Shown here piece by piece: positions 24,404 through 32,285 of a stretch of DNA of 40,159 nt. The DNA lies in contig CAMWBY010000015.1 in assembly GCA_947172645.1 (NCBI GenBank), positions 86,720-126,878 on the forward strand. The letters are read 5' to 3'. Position numbers and translations under genes: made by a program. Source of the stretch: an uncultured Lachnospiraceae bacterium (GTDB taxonomy: Bacteria; Bacillota; Clostridia; Lachnospirales; Lachnospiraceae). Below the pieces are notes generated by a model. That model saw nothing but the letters and a program-made list of their open reading frames with translations. It was not told where the DNA came from and did no database searches. Every line of letters starts with the position of its first letter. Within the stretch, counting starts at the first letter, position 1.

Positions 24404-25621
24404 TTAACTGACATTTACTTCCCGTTTTATAAGCCGGAGATTTCCCGGCGTCCTGATGTCGCAGGTCTCACCTCTTGTGTACGGGATAACCCATACGGCC
24501 TGTTTTTCCTTGCCAACCAGTGTCTCAATGACAGGTTGGTTTAATAGAGTATTTTTGGAAATAAAAATAATGACTACATCCTCAGGCGGTATAGGAGAGG
24601 CTGATTCCATGCGTCCCGGAAAGGCTTTGCCGGTATCGCATAATTCGGGGAAAAGTCTTGTATAAGGTATGACCGCTTCGTTATTTTTACATTTTGCAAG
24701 TGTTTGCTCAATACATGTGAGATGTTTCCTGTTGCATGCAGGTTTTATGTATGTGACATGGACAAGTTCCTTGGACGGATGTACGGTTGTCCTTCCTGCG
24801 TGTGGTCTGTTTTCATCTATGTGGGCATTAATACAGATACCGACTTCCATACCGTGTCCGATTAATTTTTGGGACAAGGATGCCGCAACAGAGATGGATT
24901 CTTCCGTTAAGTGTTCGTATTTCAAAATACCGCTGTCCTCTATGTCGAGATAAATCATCACACGTTTCGTGAGGGTGGACTCGAAGGTGTTTACCATGAA
25001 TTCCCCGGTGCGGGCGGTGGCTTTCCAGTTAATTGTGTTCATGGGGTCGGTGGTTGTATACTCCCGGATAGAGGAGAAAGCGAACGGGTCTTCATAAAGG
25101 CGTTTTGCACATTGCAGATTTCCCATAAGCCGTTCGCAGACAGTGAGGATTTCCGATACATCGGCCCTTGCGGCATATACATATAATTCTGTATCCGCCG
25201 GGCTGGCAACAGAATAGCGACGTCTGTGGAGCATAGAAAACGTAGTCAGGTCCAAGGAGCCGATTCGAAAGTAGCCTCTTTTCGGACAGTCTAAAGTAAG
25301 TTTTCTTGTTATACGCTGCCTGCCAAGAAGCGCAAAAATATCCCTCTTGTATGTGAAATCGCTTACGCTTGTATTTTCACAGTCATGGAAGGAAAGCTTT
25401 TTATCTATGTGGAAAGCGATTTCCAAAACAGGAAGGGGCAGTTTTTTCCTGTTTTCTATCTTTTCTGTCATCCCGGCCTGACTTCCCGCATAGACGAAGT
25501 CTTGCAGGAAATGCAAAGATACGGACAGATTTTGATTCCAGTGTCTTGCATAATATAGATTCCAGAAAGCAGCCAGAAGCAGGAATCCTAAGAAAAATAA
25601 ACTAATCATGGTTTCGTCCAA
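24404..25621 (-). CDS. DUF58 domain protein
   Basis: 405 residues. One or two membrane segments at the start (ISLFFLGFLLLAAFWNLYY), then a beta-rich region, and the DUF58 core REYTTTDPMNTINWKATART near residue 195, followed by a von Willebrand A-like part with MIYLDIEDSG. Proteins of this group are encoded with MoxR ATPases and are thought to act in envelope or enzyme-complex maturation. The start overlaps the end of moxR by 16 bases, so translation is coupled. Role otherwise unknown. Confidence 0.9.
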   Translation of the reverse strand: MDETMISLFFLGFLLLAAFWNLYYARHWNQNLSVSLHFLQDFVYAGSQAGMTEKIENRKKLPLPVLEIAFHIDKKLSFHDCENTSVSDFTYKRDIFALLGRQRITRKLTLDCPKRGYFRIGSLDLTTFSMLHRRRYSVASPADTELYVYAARADVSEILTVCERLMGNLQCAKRLYEDPFAFSSIREYTTTDPMNTINWKATARTGEFMVNTFESTLTKRVMIYLDIEDSGILKYEHLTEESISVAASLSQKLIGHGMEVGICINAHIDENRPHAGRTTVHPSKELVHVTYIKPACNRKHLTCIEQTLAKCKNNEAVIPYTRLFPELCDTGKAFPGRMESASPIPPEDVVIIFISKNTLLNQPVIETLVGKEKQAVWVIPYTRGETCDIRTPGNLRLIKREVNVS

Positions 25622-26562
25622 TCTTCAGTGGGCAGCGGGATGCTGCTTAACAGTCCGTTGATAAAAGAGTCTTTCCTGAGTGCATAGGTCTCCTCGGAAA
25701 TGAGTCTGTGTGCGAGAACAGGAACGGCCACTGACTTGATATCTTCCGGCGCCACAAAGTCCCGTCCCTGCACCATGGCATAACCTTGGGCAGCGCGCAG
25801 AAGAGCAAGTGTCCCTCTGGGACTGACTCCCTCGGTGATGGTGCGGTTGATGCCGGAATCAACGCCGTATTTCCGGGTGCCTTGTATAAGGTTTACGATA
25901 TAATCCCGCAAGTCAGCATGGACATATATTTTTTTGCAGTCGTCTTGTAGTTTTGTGATTTCGTCCAGCGTGCAGACAGGCTCTATTGTTTCCAGAGGCT
26001 GTGCGTCTATGTAACGGTCAATCATGAGACGCTCTTGTTCTGCGGTCAGACTGCCCATGCTGATTTTCATAAGAAAGCGGTCCATCTGTGCCTCCGGGAG
26101 AGGATAGCAGCCCAACGTCTCCACTGGATTTTGGGTGGCGATGACGAAGAAGGGCCTGCCAAGTGTTCTTGTGATACCGTCTACCGTGACTTGTCCTTCG
26201 CCCATGCATTCAAGGAGGCTTGACTGTGTCCTTGGGGTGGCGCGGTTAATTTCATCCGCCAGTAAGAGGTTGGTGAACACGGGACCTTCTTTAAAGACAA
26301 AAGAACCCTTTTCCTGATGATAATAGGATAGCCCGGTCACATCGCTGGGAAGCAAATCAGGGGTAAATTGTATTCTTCCGAATGAAAAGTCCATTGATTT
26401 TGCCATGGATTTCGCCAGGACGGTCTTGCCCGTACCGGGAATGTCTTCCAGAAGGACATGTCCGCCCGCGGCAAGAGCCGCCAAAAGGAGTTCTGTTACA
26501 TGTTCCTTGCCGATGATTACTTTTGATATGTTTTCTTTGATGTTTGACAATAAGGTGGTCAT
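25606..26562 (-). CDS. MoxR-family AAA ATPase
   Basis: 318 residues from the ATG at 26562, which begins the conserved part (MTTLLSNIKENISKVIIGKE); an earlier in-frame ATG at 26610 would add 16 residues and has no ribosome site. Walker A is EDIPGTGKTVLAKS, Walker B LLLADEINRATPRTQSSLLE, and the sensor region is VIATQNPVE. The C-terminal lid includes ISPRG-like GVSPRGTLALLRAAQ. A cytoplasmic chaperone-like ATPase that remodels partner proteins, here the DUF58 and DUF4129 products encoded downstream in the same operon. Confidence 0.95.
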   Translation of the reverse strand: MTTLLSNIKENISKVIIGKEHVTELLLAALAAGGHVLLEDIPGTGKTVLAKSMAKSMDFSFGRIQFTPDLLPSDVTGLSYYHQEKGSFVFKEGPVFTNLLLADEINRATPRTQSSLLECMGEGQVTVDGITRTLGRPFFVIATQNPVETLGCYPLPEAQMDRFLMKISMGSLTAEQERLMIDRYIDAQPLETIEPVCTLDEITKLQDDCKKIYVHADLRDYIVNLIQGTRKYGVDSGINRTITEGVSPRGTLALLRAAQGYAMVQGRDFVAPEDIKSVAVPVLAHRLISEETYALRKDSFINGLLSSIPLPTEDWTKP

Positions 26563-26610
26563 GTGCAATAGAGTGTCCTTTCCTGTAGGATTGGCTTTAT
26601 TATACACCAT

Positions 26611-26936
26611 TAGGAGGGCAGTATAAAGTGTAGGAATGATGTGTTTTGTAATATGGTATTAAAAGGATAATAAATTGTATTTTTGTTAAAAAAGGGATGA
26701 CAAATAGGTTATGTGGTGTTATACTCTATTCAAAGCATATATTTCAAAATTCTATTACATTTCTTGCCGCTATTACATGCAGAGGCTATTATAGCCTATA
26801 TAGGGCGTCTGGCGAAATCATGCTTTTATTCAATATTAATACGAATATTGCAGGATATTTCGTGAGGGCGGCAAAAGGTATATGATTTATATACTGGCGG
26901 AAAGTTTCTTATGTGTTTCCTGCATAGGAGGGAAAC
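26611..26936. other. AT-rich divergent intergenic region with promoter for the Rpn-type gene
   Basis: ATGACA (26696-26701), 17 bases, TATACT (26719-26724), also preceded by TG, is a good + strand promoter. It leaves a leader of about 205 bases before the nuclease gene. The leader has a short palindrome GGCTATTATAGCC and several ATTAC/ATATT repeats but no recognised RNA element. No convincing gene lies in this region. Confidence 0.5.
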
Positions 26937-27962
26937 ATGGGAAAGAGGGATATTGGTTTAAAGTCATATTTGGGAAATGCAGCCAGGTATGCAGATTTAT
27001 GGAACGGCGCAGTATTTCAAGGTAAGCAGGTTATCAGGCCGGAAGTATTGCAGGAGATTTCACCGGTTCGTTCCAAGGCAGATGAGAAAGCGATACTGGA
27101 GAAGACTGGCGATTTGGTTATGAAGCAAAGTTACGACGGACAGAAATTTCTTATACTGGCTTTAGAGAACCAGGATAAAATAGACTATGGAATGCCTGTC
27201 CGTATTATGCTACAGGAAGCATTGGAGTATGACTGGCAGATAAAAGAAATTATGCGTAAGAATGAACGGGCATATCAGGCGATGCGCGTAGAGCATACCG
27301 ATAAGACAAAGACGGTGGTTTATCAAGACAGTGGAGAGTATTTATATAAAGTGAAAAAAGAAGACCGTCTTTATCCAATAATGACATTGATAGTATATTG
27401 GGGTGAGGATGCTTGGGGAGGAGCCAAGAGCCTGCATGAAATGATTGATTTTGGCAGTGCAGATGCCTTGATGGGAGAACAATTAAAAAGAATGATTCCT
27501 GAATATCCACTGCATTTGTTGGATTTAACCAATTTTAACCATTTTGAATATTTTAGGACAGAATTGCGCCCGCTTCTTGAAATGTTTCAGAGACGGAACC
27601 GAAAAGAAGATTTTATGGAATATATTAAAAGGAATGAAGGCAATTGGGCTATGGATGATGAGAGTTGGTATATGCTTGGCCAACTAACAGATTCAAAAGA
27701 TATAAGGAACTTAATTAAAGAGAAAAGGCAGAGCAGGAGGAGGGACAAAGGTATGTGTAAAGCGATTGAGGATATGAAGAATGATGCGCGGGCGGAAGGA
27801 AAGGCGGAATGCATAATTGATTTACTCGGAGAATATGGTATTGTGTCGGAGGAATTGAAATCAAAGATTTTTAAGCAGACAGATTTGCAGATTTTAAGTG
27901 AATGGTTTAAGTTAGCAGTACATACCAGAAGTGTAAATGAATTTGTAAAAGCAATCAATTAG
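26937..27962 (+). CDS. Rpn-family recombination-promoting nuclease-like protein
   Basis: 341 residues. The PD-(D/E)XK-like core is KTGDLVMKQSYDGQKFLILALENQ, with D59 and E77-x-Q79, then the family's MPVRIMLQEALEYDWQIKEI. A middle domain contains IMTLIVYWGEDAW. The C-terminal part is helical and charged (KNDARAEGKAECIIDLLGEYG), as in members that end with a flexible tail. Relatives promote RecA-independent recombination in E. coli; many are found as scattered copies in genomes. Preceded by AGGAGGG. It stands alone. Confidence 0.85.
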   Translation: MGKRDIGLKSYLGNAARYADLWNGAVFQGKQVIRPEVLQEISPVRSKADEKAILEKTGDLVMKQSYDGQKFLILALENQDKIDYGMPVRIMLQEALEYDWQIKEIMRKNERAYQAMRVEHTDKTKTVVYQDSGEYLYKVKKEDRLYPIMTLIVYWGEDAWGGAKSLHEMIDFGSADALMGEQLKRMIPEYPLHLLDLTNFNHFEYFRTELRPLLEMFQRRNRKEDFMEYIKRNEGNWAMDDESWYMLGQLTDSKDIRNLIKEKRQSRRRDKGMCKAIEDMKNDARAEGKAECIIDLLGEYGIVSEELKSKIFKQTDLQILSEWFKLAVHTRSVNEFVKAIN

Positions 27963-28015
27963 TAATCTAATCTAAGCTTGTAATTTATTTTGAGTTAAGC
28001 TTTGGTATTTATTAC

Positions 28016-28080
28016 AAAATAGTTGACATATGTAACCCATCATGATATTTTTAAAGAAGGTTACATATGTCAACTATTTT
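28016..28080 (+). promoter_or_regulatory. blaI promoter within a perfect 22-bp inverted repeat (twin operators)
   Basis: The arms 28016-28037 and 28059-28080 are exact inverted copies around a 21-base spacer. The left arm carries TTGACA (28023-28028); 17 bases later TATTTT (28046-28051) serves as -10. Each arm centres on ACATATGT, close to the TACA-NN-TGTA core of BlaI/MecI operators; the cores are 37 bp apart. One operator overlaps the -35, the other the transcription start. The repressor encoded next is the likely binder. Confidence 0.8.
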
Positions 28081-28127
28081 TGCGTTTCAGATGAGGAGAG
28101 GAACGCTGTATCAGAAAGGCGACGGTT

Positions 28128-28514
28128 ATGGAAAAAAAGACAATCGGGCTGTCAAACAGTGAATGGCATATTATGGAAAATCTTTGGGAAGAGTCGCCGA
28201 AGACGGCGACGCAGCTTGTTAAAGCAATGGAGACAGAGACAGGCTGGGCGAAGAGTACCACGAAGACGGTTCTAAAGCGTATGGAACAAAAAGGGTATAT
28301 TACTTATGAAGAAGGGGAAAAGGCGAGGGAATATTATCCGCTTTTAAAGAGAGAGGAAGTGATAGAATCGGAGACAAGTAATTTTATCAACCGGATTTAT
28401 AATGGCAGTCTGGGCCTGATGGTGAACACACTTATCAAGAAACAGGAAATTCCGGATGATGAGATGGAAGAGCTATATAGGATTATTAAAGAGGCGAGGA
28501 GACGGAAGCGGTAA
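28128..28514 (+). CDS. BlaI/MecI/CopY-family repressor
   Basis: 128 residues, the usual size. The winged helix covers residues 1-80: LSNSEWHIMENLWEESPKTATQLVKAM, then GWAKSTTKTVLKRMEQKGYITYEE. The C-terminal part (SLGLMVNTLIKKQEIPDDEMEELYRIIKEA) dimerises. It represses from DNA sites until it is cut or released after the partner membrane protease senses a signal. It follows the paired operators and precedes that protease gene, so it probably represses its own operon. Confidence 0.95.
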   Translation: MEKKTIGLSNSEWHIMENLWEESPKTATQLVKAMETETGWAKSTTKTVLKRMEQKGYITYEEGEKAREYYPLLKREEVIESETSNFINRIYNGSLGLMVNTLIKKQEIPDDEMEELYRIIKEARRRKR

Positions 28515-28584
28515 AGGCTTAACATAAACGGTTTGAAAGTGGGAAAACACGATGTAGAGTGTTGTTACAGAGAGGGGAAGAGTT

Positions 28585-30897
28585 ATGGACATGATAATAC
28601 AGGTGACGCTTCTGGTAACTGCGATACTTGTGGTACAGAAAATCTTTGGGCGGAGTCTGCATGTGTACATACGGTATGGATTATGGGGGCTTGTAGCTTT
28701 AAGGCTTCTTTTGCCGGTGAATATAGCAGGCAGTCCATTCAGCGCAGTCAGTATCGCGGATGCCATGACAAGACAATACAAGGGAAATCTATTTGACAAA
28801 ATAGTGGCGGCGGAGCAGGTTGCTTTTGAAGGAAATACCATATCCATAGAAAACGATGGCAACGTGGAGGGTGCCGACGGACAGGCGGAGGCGGTTGAGG
28901 ACACGGCGACAGACATGCAGTGGGAGAATGACAATCGGTCGGCTAACGGTAACAGTGTAATGCCGGAAAGAGATGGTGAATCTACAGAAGGGCAGCAGGA
29001 GCAGTTATCGATTACAGCTGAGAGGGTTTTCGATATTATCAGGGTGACAGGAAGTCTGTTGGTTGGAGGGTTTCTGGGATGCGCATATTTTTGTTTCCGG
29101 CTCAGGCTGCGTAGAATGCGAAAAATTTACAGGGGAAGATTAAATACCGACATGGGCATAAGGCGCCGTGTTCCGGTTTACCGCGTGAAGAAATTGGAAT
29201 CTCCGTGCCTGGTTGGTTTGATACGTCCCGCTATTTATGTAGGGGGAAATGTGACAACAGATTCTGACAGCTTCCGGTACATCGTTACCCATGAATATGT
29301 GCACTATCTGCACAGGGACTATATTTGGGCATTTTTGCGTGTGGCATTGTTAATTGTTTATTGGTATCATCCCTTTGTCTGGATTGCGGCGGCGGCTTCC
29401 GCCAGGGACGGGGAAATGGCATGTGACTATGGCACAGTATGGCGATTGGGTGAGAAGGAGCGTTTTTCATACAGCGAAATGCTTCTGGAGCTGTCCCATG
29501 GAAACGGTGGGAGGCGAGTGTATTCTTACGGCACAATGCTGTGGACGGGCAAGTCTGAGATAAAGGAGCGGATTGTGCGGCTGACAGAAGCGAATCAAAG
29601 CAAAATATCTGTCGGTATTGTGGCAGGGCTGTTTATGGCAGTCATGACGGGATGTGCGTTTACCGGGAAAGCAACAGAGATGGAAGGAAATGGGAAAACT
29701 ATCATTCTGACAAATCCGGCGGGGGAGAATATAAATACGGAAAATTTGGATGATGCGGCGTCTGAATATAATGATACGTCCGGAAACGGAACTGCATTCG
29801 TGAATGAGAACGAACCGAAGAACTCAGCTGAACCACGGGAGATAGAGGTACAGCCCGCGCAGATTTCGAGGGAAACGCCCCTTGGTGTGGACGGGACTGT
29901 TTTGGATTATGCTTCTACTATGGGAAACGGAAGGGCAAGCGTTGTCATTTTCCATGATTATTTTGGGTTGGTAGTCTATGATTTAAGTAATTATAAGGTA
30001 TTGCGCAGTATGGCTTTGGAGCCTATTGGCTGTCATATGACCCAGGGTGAAGACGCCTGCCAGGTAGCGGTATCCGCCGACGGACAAAGAGTTTGGCTAC
30101 ATCCTATGTCGAAACCCTATATGTACCGGTATGAGGTGGAGGAGAACAGGCTTTATGAAGTGCCGCTTGTAAAGAACTTCGAGATAGATTTGGAAGCGGA
30201 GGAGTTATTTGACAGATATTTAGCGATAGAAGAGACGCTACAAAAATATGTTGGGTGGCGTTCTAATTATCTGTATGAAGAATATGAGGACGAACAGGGT
30301 ATTCAGACAGCGTACATATATTTATATGTGCCTGATGAAGAAGAACAGAAACTAGGGAATCTGACATGTGTATGGCATGATATGGTTTTTATGATGTTTC
30401 CGGGCAGTGAAGACACGCGGGAAGATTCAACAGGGCAAGAGGAAACGACCGCACAGGAAGAGTTTCCTTATCATCATAGTGGCTCTGCAGAAAATACGTC
30501 ACCTTCCTATGCCGTGCCCTGTGCATACTCTCGTATTAGCGATACTTTTATAGAAAGGGTGCATCCGGTGACACAGGAAGTTATGCGGCATGAGGGAATT
30601 GATTTCGTAGCGGAAAAAGGAACGGAAGTGACTGCCGCAGCCGATGGCCAGGTGTACGAGACGGGATACTCGGCGAAATATGGTAATTATGTAGTGCTGC
30701 TTCATGAAAATGGCGATATGACGTATTATTGCCACTGTGAGAGTGTCAGCGCGCAGAAAGATGGATATGTAAAGCAAGGAGACGTCATTGCGACGGTAGG
30801 AAGTACCGGCATGTCTACGGGGTCTCATCTGCACTTTGCCGTGAGCCGGAACGGGGAGTTTGTGGACCCGGAGATGTATTTGTCAATAGATTCGTAA
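28585..30897 (+). CDS. BlaR1-like M56 peptidase fused to an M23 (LytM) domain
   Basis: 770 residues. Two N-terminal membrane segments, a third near residues 150-170 and a fourth near 345-358 enclose the cytoplasmic M56 protease with HEYVH (H236, E237, H240) and a downstream GEMACD. The external part has a beta-rich region (about residues 430-560) and ends in an M23 domain: HEGID (H669, D673) and HLH (748-750), the zinc ligands of LytM-type endopeptidases. M56 members normally cut BlaI-type repressors on signal. Here the sensor is not a penicillin-binding domain; it may bind or cut peptidoglycan. Preceded by GAGGGGAAG. The combined M23/M56 architecture is known in Clostridia; the signal is not. 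Confidence 0.92.
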   Translation: MDMIIQVTLLVTAILVVQKIFGRSLHVYIRYGLWGLVALRLLLPVNIAGSPFSAVSIADAMTRQYKGNLFDKIVAAEQVAFEGNTISIENDGNVEGADGQAEAVEDTATDMQWENDNRSANGNSVMPERDGESTEGQQEQLSITAERVFDIIRVTGSLLVGGFLGCAYFCFRLRLRRMRKIYRGRLNTDMGIRRRVPVYRVKKLESPCLVGLIRPAIYVGGNVTTDSDSFRYIVTHEYVHYLHRDYIWAFLRVALLIVYWYHPFVWIAAAASARDGEMACDYGTVWRLGEKERFSYSEMLLELSHGNGGRRVYSYGTMLWTGKSEIKERIVRLTEANQSKISVGIVAGLFMAVMTGCAFTGKATEMEGNGKTIILTNPAGENINTENLDDAASEYNDTSGNGTAFVNENEPKNSAEPREIEVQPAQISRETPLGVDGTVLDYASTMGNGRASVVIFHDYFGLVVYDLSNYKVLRSMALEPIGCHMTQGEDACQVAVSADGQRVWLHPMSKPYMYRYEVEENRLYEVPLVKNFEIDLEAEELFDRYLAIEETLQKYVGWRSNYLYEEYEDEQGIQTAYIYLYVPDEEEQKLGNLTCVWHDMVFMMFPGSEDTREDSTGQEETTAQEEFPYHHSGSAENTSPSYAVPCAYSRISDTFIERVHPVTQEVMRHEGIDFVAEKGTEVTAAADGQVYETGYSAKYGNYVVLLHENGDMTYYCHCESVSAQKDGYVKQGDVIATVGSTGMSTGSHLHFAVSRNGEFVDPEMYLSIDS

Positions 30898-30928
30898 TTT
30901 TAGGAAAATCATATAACCATCCTATGAA

Positions 30929-30987
30929 AAATACCCTCAGCAGACATTCATACGCAGCATGTGTCTTTTTGTTCGCCGAGGGTATTT
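30929..30987. terminator. Bidirectional terminator between convergent genes
   Basis: AAATACCCTC (30929-30938) pairs with GAGGGTATTT (30978-30987), extended by a GC/GC pair after one mismatch, with a loop of about 33 bases. Read on the minus strand the stem is followed by TATTTTTC, so it best serves the dehydrogenase gene; on the + strand TATTTGTT follows. Confidence 0.5.
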
Positions 30988-31054
30988 GTTGTACCGATGT
31001 ATTGGTTGTTTGTAAGCCTGGCCTATTACTTGTTTTTGCGGTTATTTACCTGGC

Positions 31055-32014
31055 TTATAAATTCACGATATTTCTGTTCCCGTCTTCCAGGAAAGATTCG
31101 ATATTCTTACATACTTCAATGACAAGATTGGTTCTGGATTCGGTGCTTGCCCATGCCATATGGGGTGTCACGATTAGTTTGGTGCTGTCTTTGATTTGGC
31201 TTAGTGGGTCATCCTTCGCCATGGGCTCTTTTTCTAATACGTCCAGACCTGCCGCCGCGATTTGGTTATTTGTAAGGGCGTCACAAAGCGCCTGAGTGTC
31301 TACCACAGGCCCCCTGGCGACATTGATAAGGATGGCAGTGTTTTTCATCTGTTCAAAAGCTTCTTTGTTGATGAGCCCTCTTGTACGGTCGGTGAGCGGG
31401 CAGTGCAGGGACAGGATGTCGGATTCTTTTAGCAAGGTGGCGAAATCTACGCGGTCATATTCCGTACAGGTGCTGTTACCGGAGGCGGAATAGAAGATAA
31501 CCTTACATCCGAATGCCTGCGCCAGACTGGCAACCTTGCGCCCAATCGTTCCCATGCCGACAATTCCCCATGTCTTTCCTTCCAAATCTTGAAACGGCCT
31601 GTCGAAATTAGAGAATCGGTCCTGCGCGCCGTAAGCGCCTGATTTCACATAATCGTCATAAAATGCGATTTTTTCCGCAAGCGCCAGGGCTAACAAAAGC
31701 GTATGCTGTGCCACGGCGGGCGTACAGTAGTTGATGACGTTTGCCACTTTGATTCCACGGTTTTTACAGTATGTAATGTCTACGTTGTCAAATCCTGTGG
31801 CAAACAGACATATCAGTTTTACGTTTGGCGCATTTTTCAGGGTAGTTTCATTTAAAGGCGCCTTATTCGCGATAATAATATCCGCGTCCACCACGCGTTC
31901 GGCAGTATTGTCCGCCACTGTATTGGGATAGTAAGTCACCTCGCCGAATTTCTCAAAGCAAGATACGTCTATATCCGTACCTACGCTGTTTCTTTCTAAA
32001 ACAACCAGTTTCAT
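31055..32014 (-). CDS. D-2-hydroxyacid dehydrogenase (NAD-dependent)
   Basis: 319 residues, cytoplasmic. It reduces a 2-keto acid to the D-hydroxy acid, or the reverse, with NAD(H); the exact substrate (glycerate/hydroxypyruvate, lactate or other) cannot be fixed. The NAD-binding motif is GIVGMGTIGRKVASLAQAFG; catalytic residues appear in NVARGPVVDTQAL (Arg), the Glu region GLDVLEKEP and TPHMAWAST (His). Start preceded by AAGGAGG. The extended -10 at 32089-32097 on the minus strand (TG-A-TACAAT) gives a leader of about 70 bases. Confidence 0.93.
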   Translation of the reverse strand: MKLVVLERNSVGTDIDVSCFEKFGEVTYYPNTVADNTAERVVDADIIIANKAPLNETTLKNAPNVKLICLFATGFDNVDITYCKNRGIKVANVINYCTPAVAQHTLLLALALAEKIAFYDDYVKSGAYGAQDRFSNFDRPFQDLEGKTWGIVGMGTIGRKVASLAQAFGCKVIFYSASGNSTCTEYDRVDFATLLKESDILSLHCPLTDRTRGLINKEAFEQMKNTAILINVARGPVVDTQALCDALTNNQIAAAGLDVLEKEPMAKDDPLSQIKDSTKLIVTPHMAWASTESRTNLVIEVCKNIESFLEDGNRNIVNL

Positions 32015-32088
32015 GTGTGTCCTCCTTGATTCTCACGCATAATAAGAGATGTGCGTTTTTGTGCAATCATTTAGATTTATGTTTAATC

Positions 32089-32097
32089 ATTGTATCA
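32089..32097 (-). promoter_or_regulatory. Extended -10 promoter for the dehydrogenase gene
   Basis: On the minus strand TG-A-TACAAT, an extended -10 box, about 75 bases before the start codon. No clear -35. Confidence 0.45.
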
Positions 32098-32131
32098 TAG
32101 CAATTCTTTTTTTCCTAGTGCGCCGGAAGAA

Positions 32132-32163
32132 AAGTTAATTTGCGAAGCAAATTTACTTTTTTT
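32132..32163 (+). terminator. Orphan rho-independent terminator in a divergent intergenic region
   Basis: AAGTTAATTTGC and GCAAATTTACTT form a 12-bp stem with one mismatch, loop GAA, followed by seven T residues. It points along the + strand although no + gene lies between it and the minus-strand dehydrogenase start. It may end a small + transcript or read-through from afar. Confidence 0.65.
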
Positions 32164-32215
32164 GTAATAGTTTCACATTTGAATGCATTTTAGCATAGCC
32201 ATTTAGCGCAGGATT

Positions 32216-32259
32216 TGATATAATATAAAAAGATATGTGGATACACGGAAGCAGTCCGT
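32216..32259 (+). promoter_or_regulatory. Extended -10 promoter and leader hairpin of the HDOD gene
   Basis: TG-A-TATAAT (32216-32224) is an extended -10. In the predicted leader, CACGGA-AGCAG-TCCGTG (32243-32259) makes a small hairpin about 10 bases before the ribosome site AAAGGGG. Confidence 0.6.
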
Positions 32260-32285
32260 GAATAATCCGAAAGGGGTGAATGTTA

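Noticed and set aside
26697..26885. A 62-residue frame in the leader of the Rpn-type gene
   Set aside because: It overlaps the promoter, has no ribosome site and shows no coding-like composition.
28016..28080. The long inverted repeat as an insertion-sequence end or a terminator
   Set aside because: It contains a well-spaced promoter and BlaI-like cores in each arm and precedes a BlaI gene; an operator pair explains it better, and there is no transposase nearby.
30924..31295. A 123-residue + strand frame between the M56-M23 gene and the dehydrogenase
   Set aside because: It runs through the terminator hairpin and the antisense of the dehydrogenase 3' end, without a ribosome site or family likeness.
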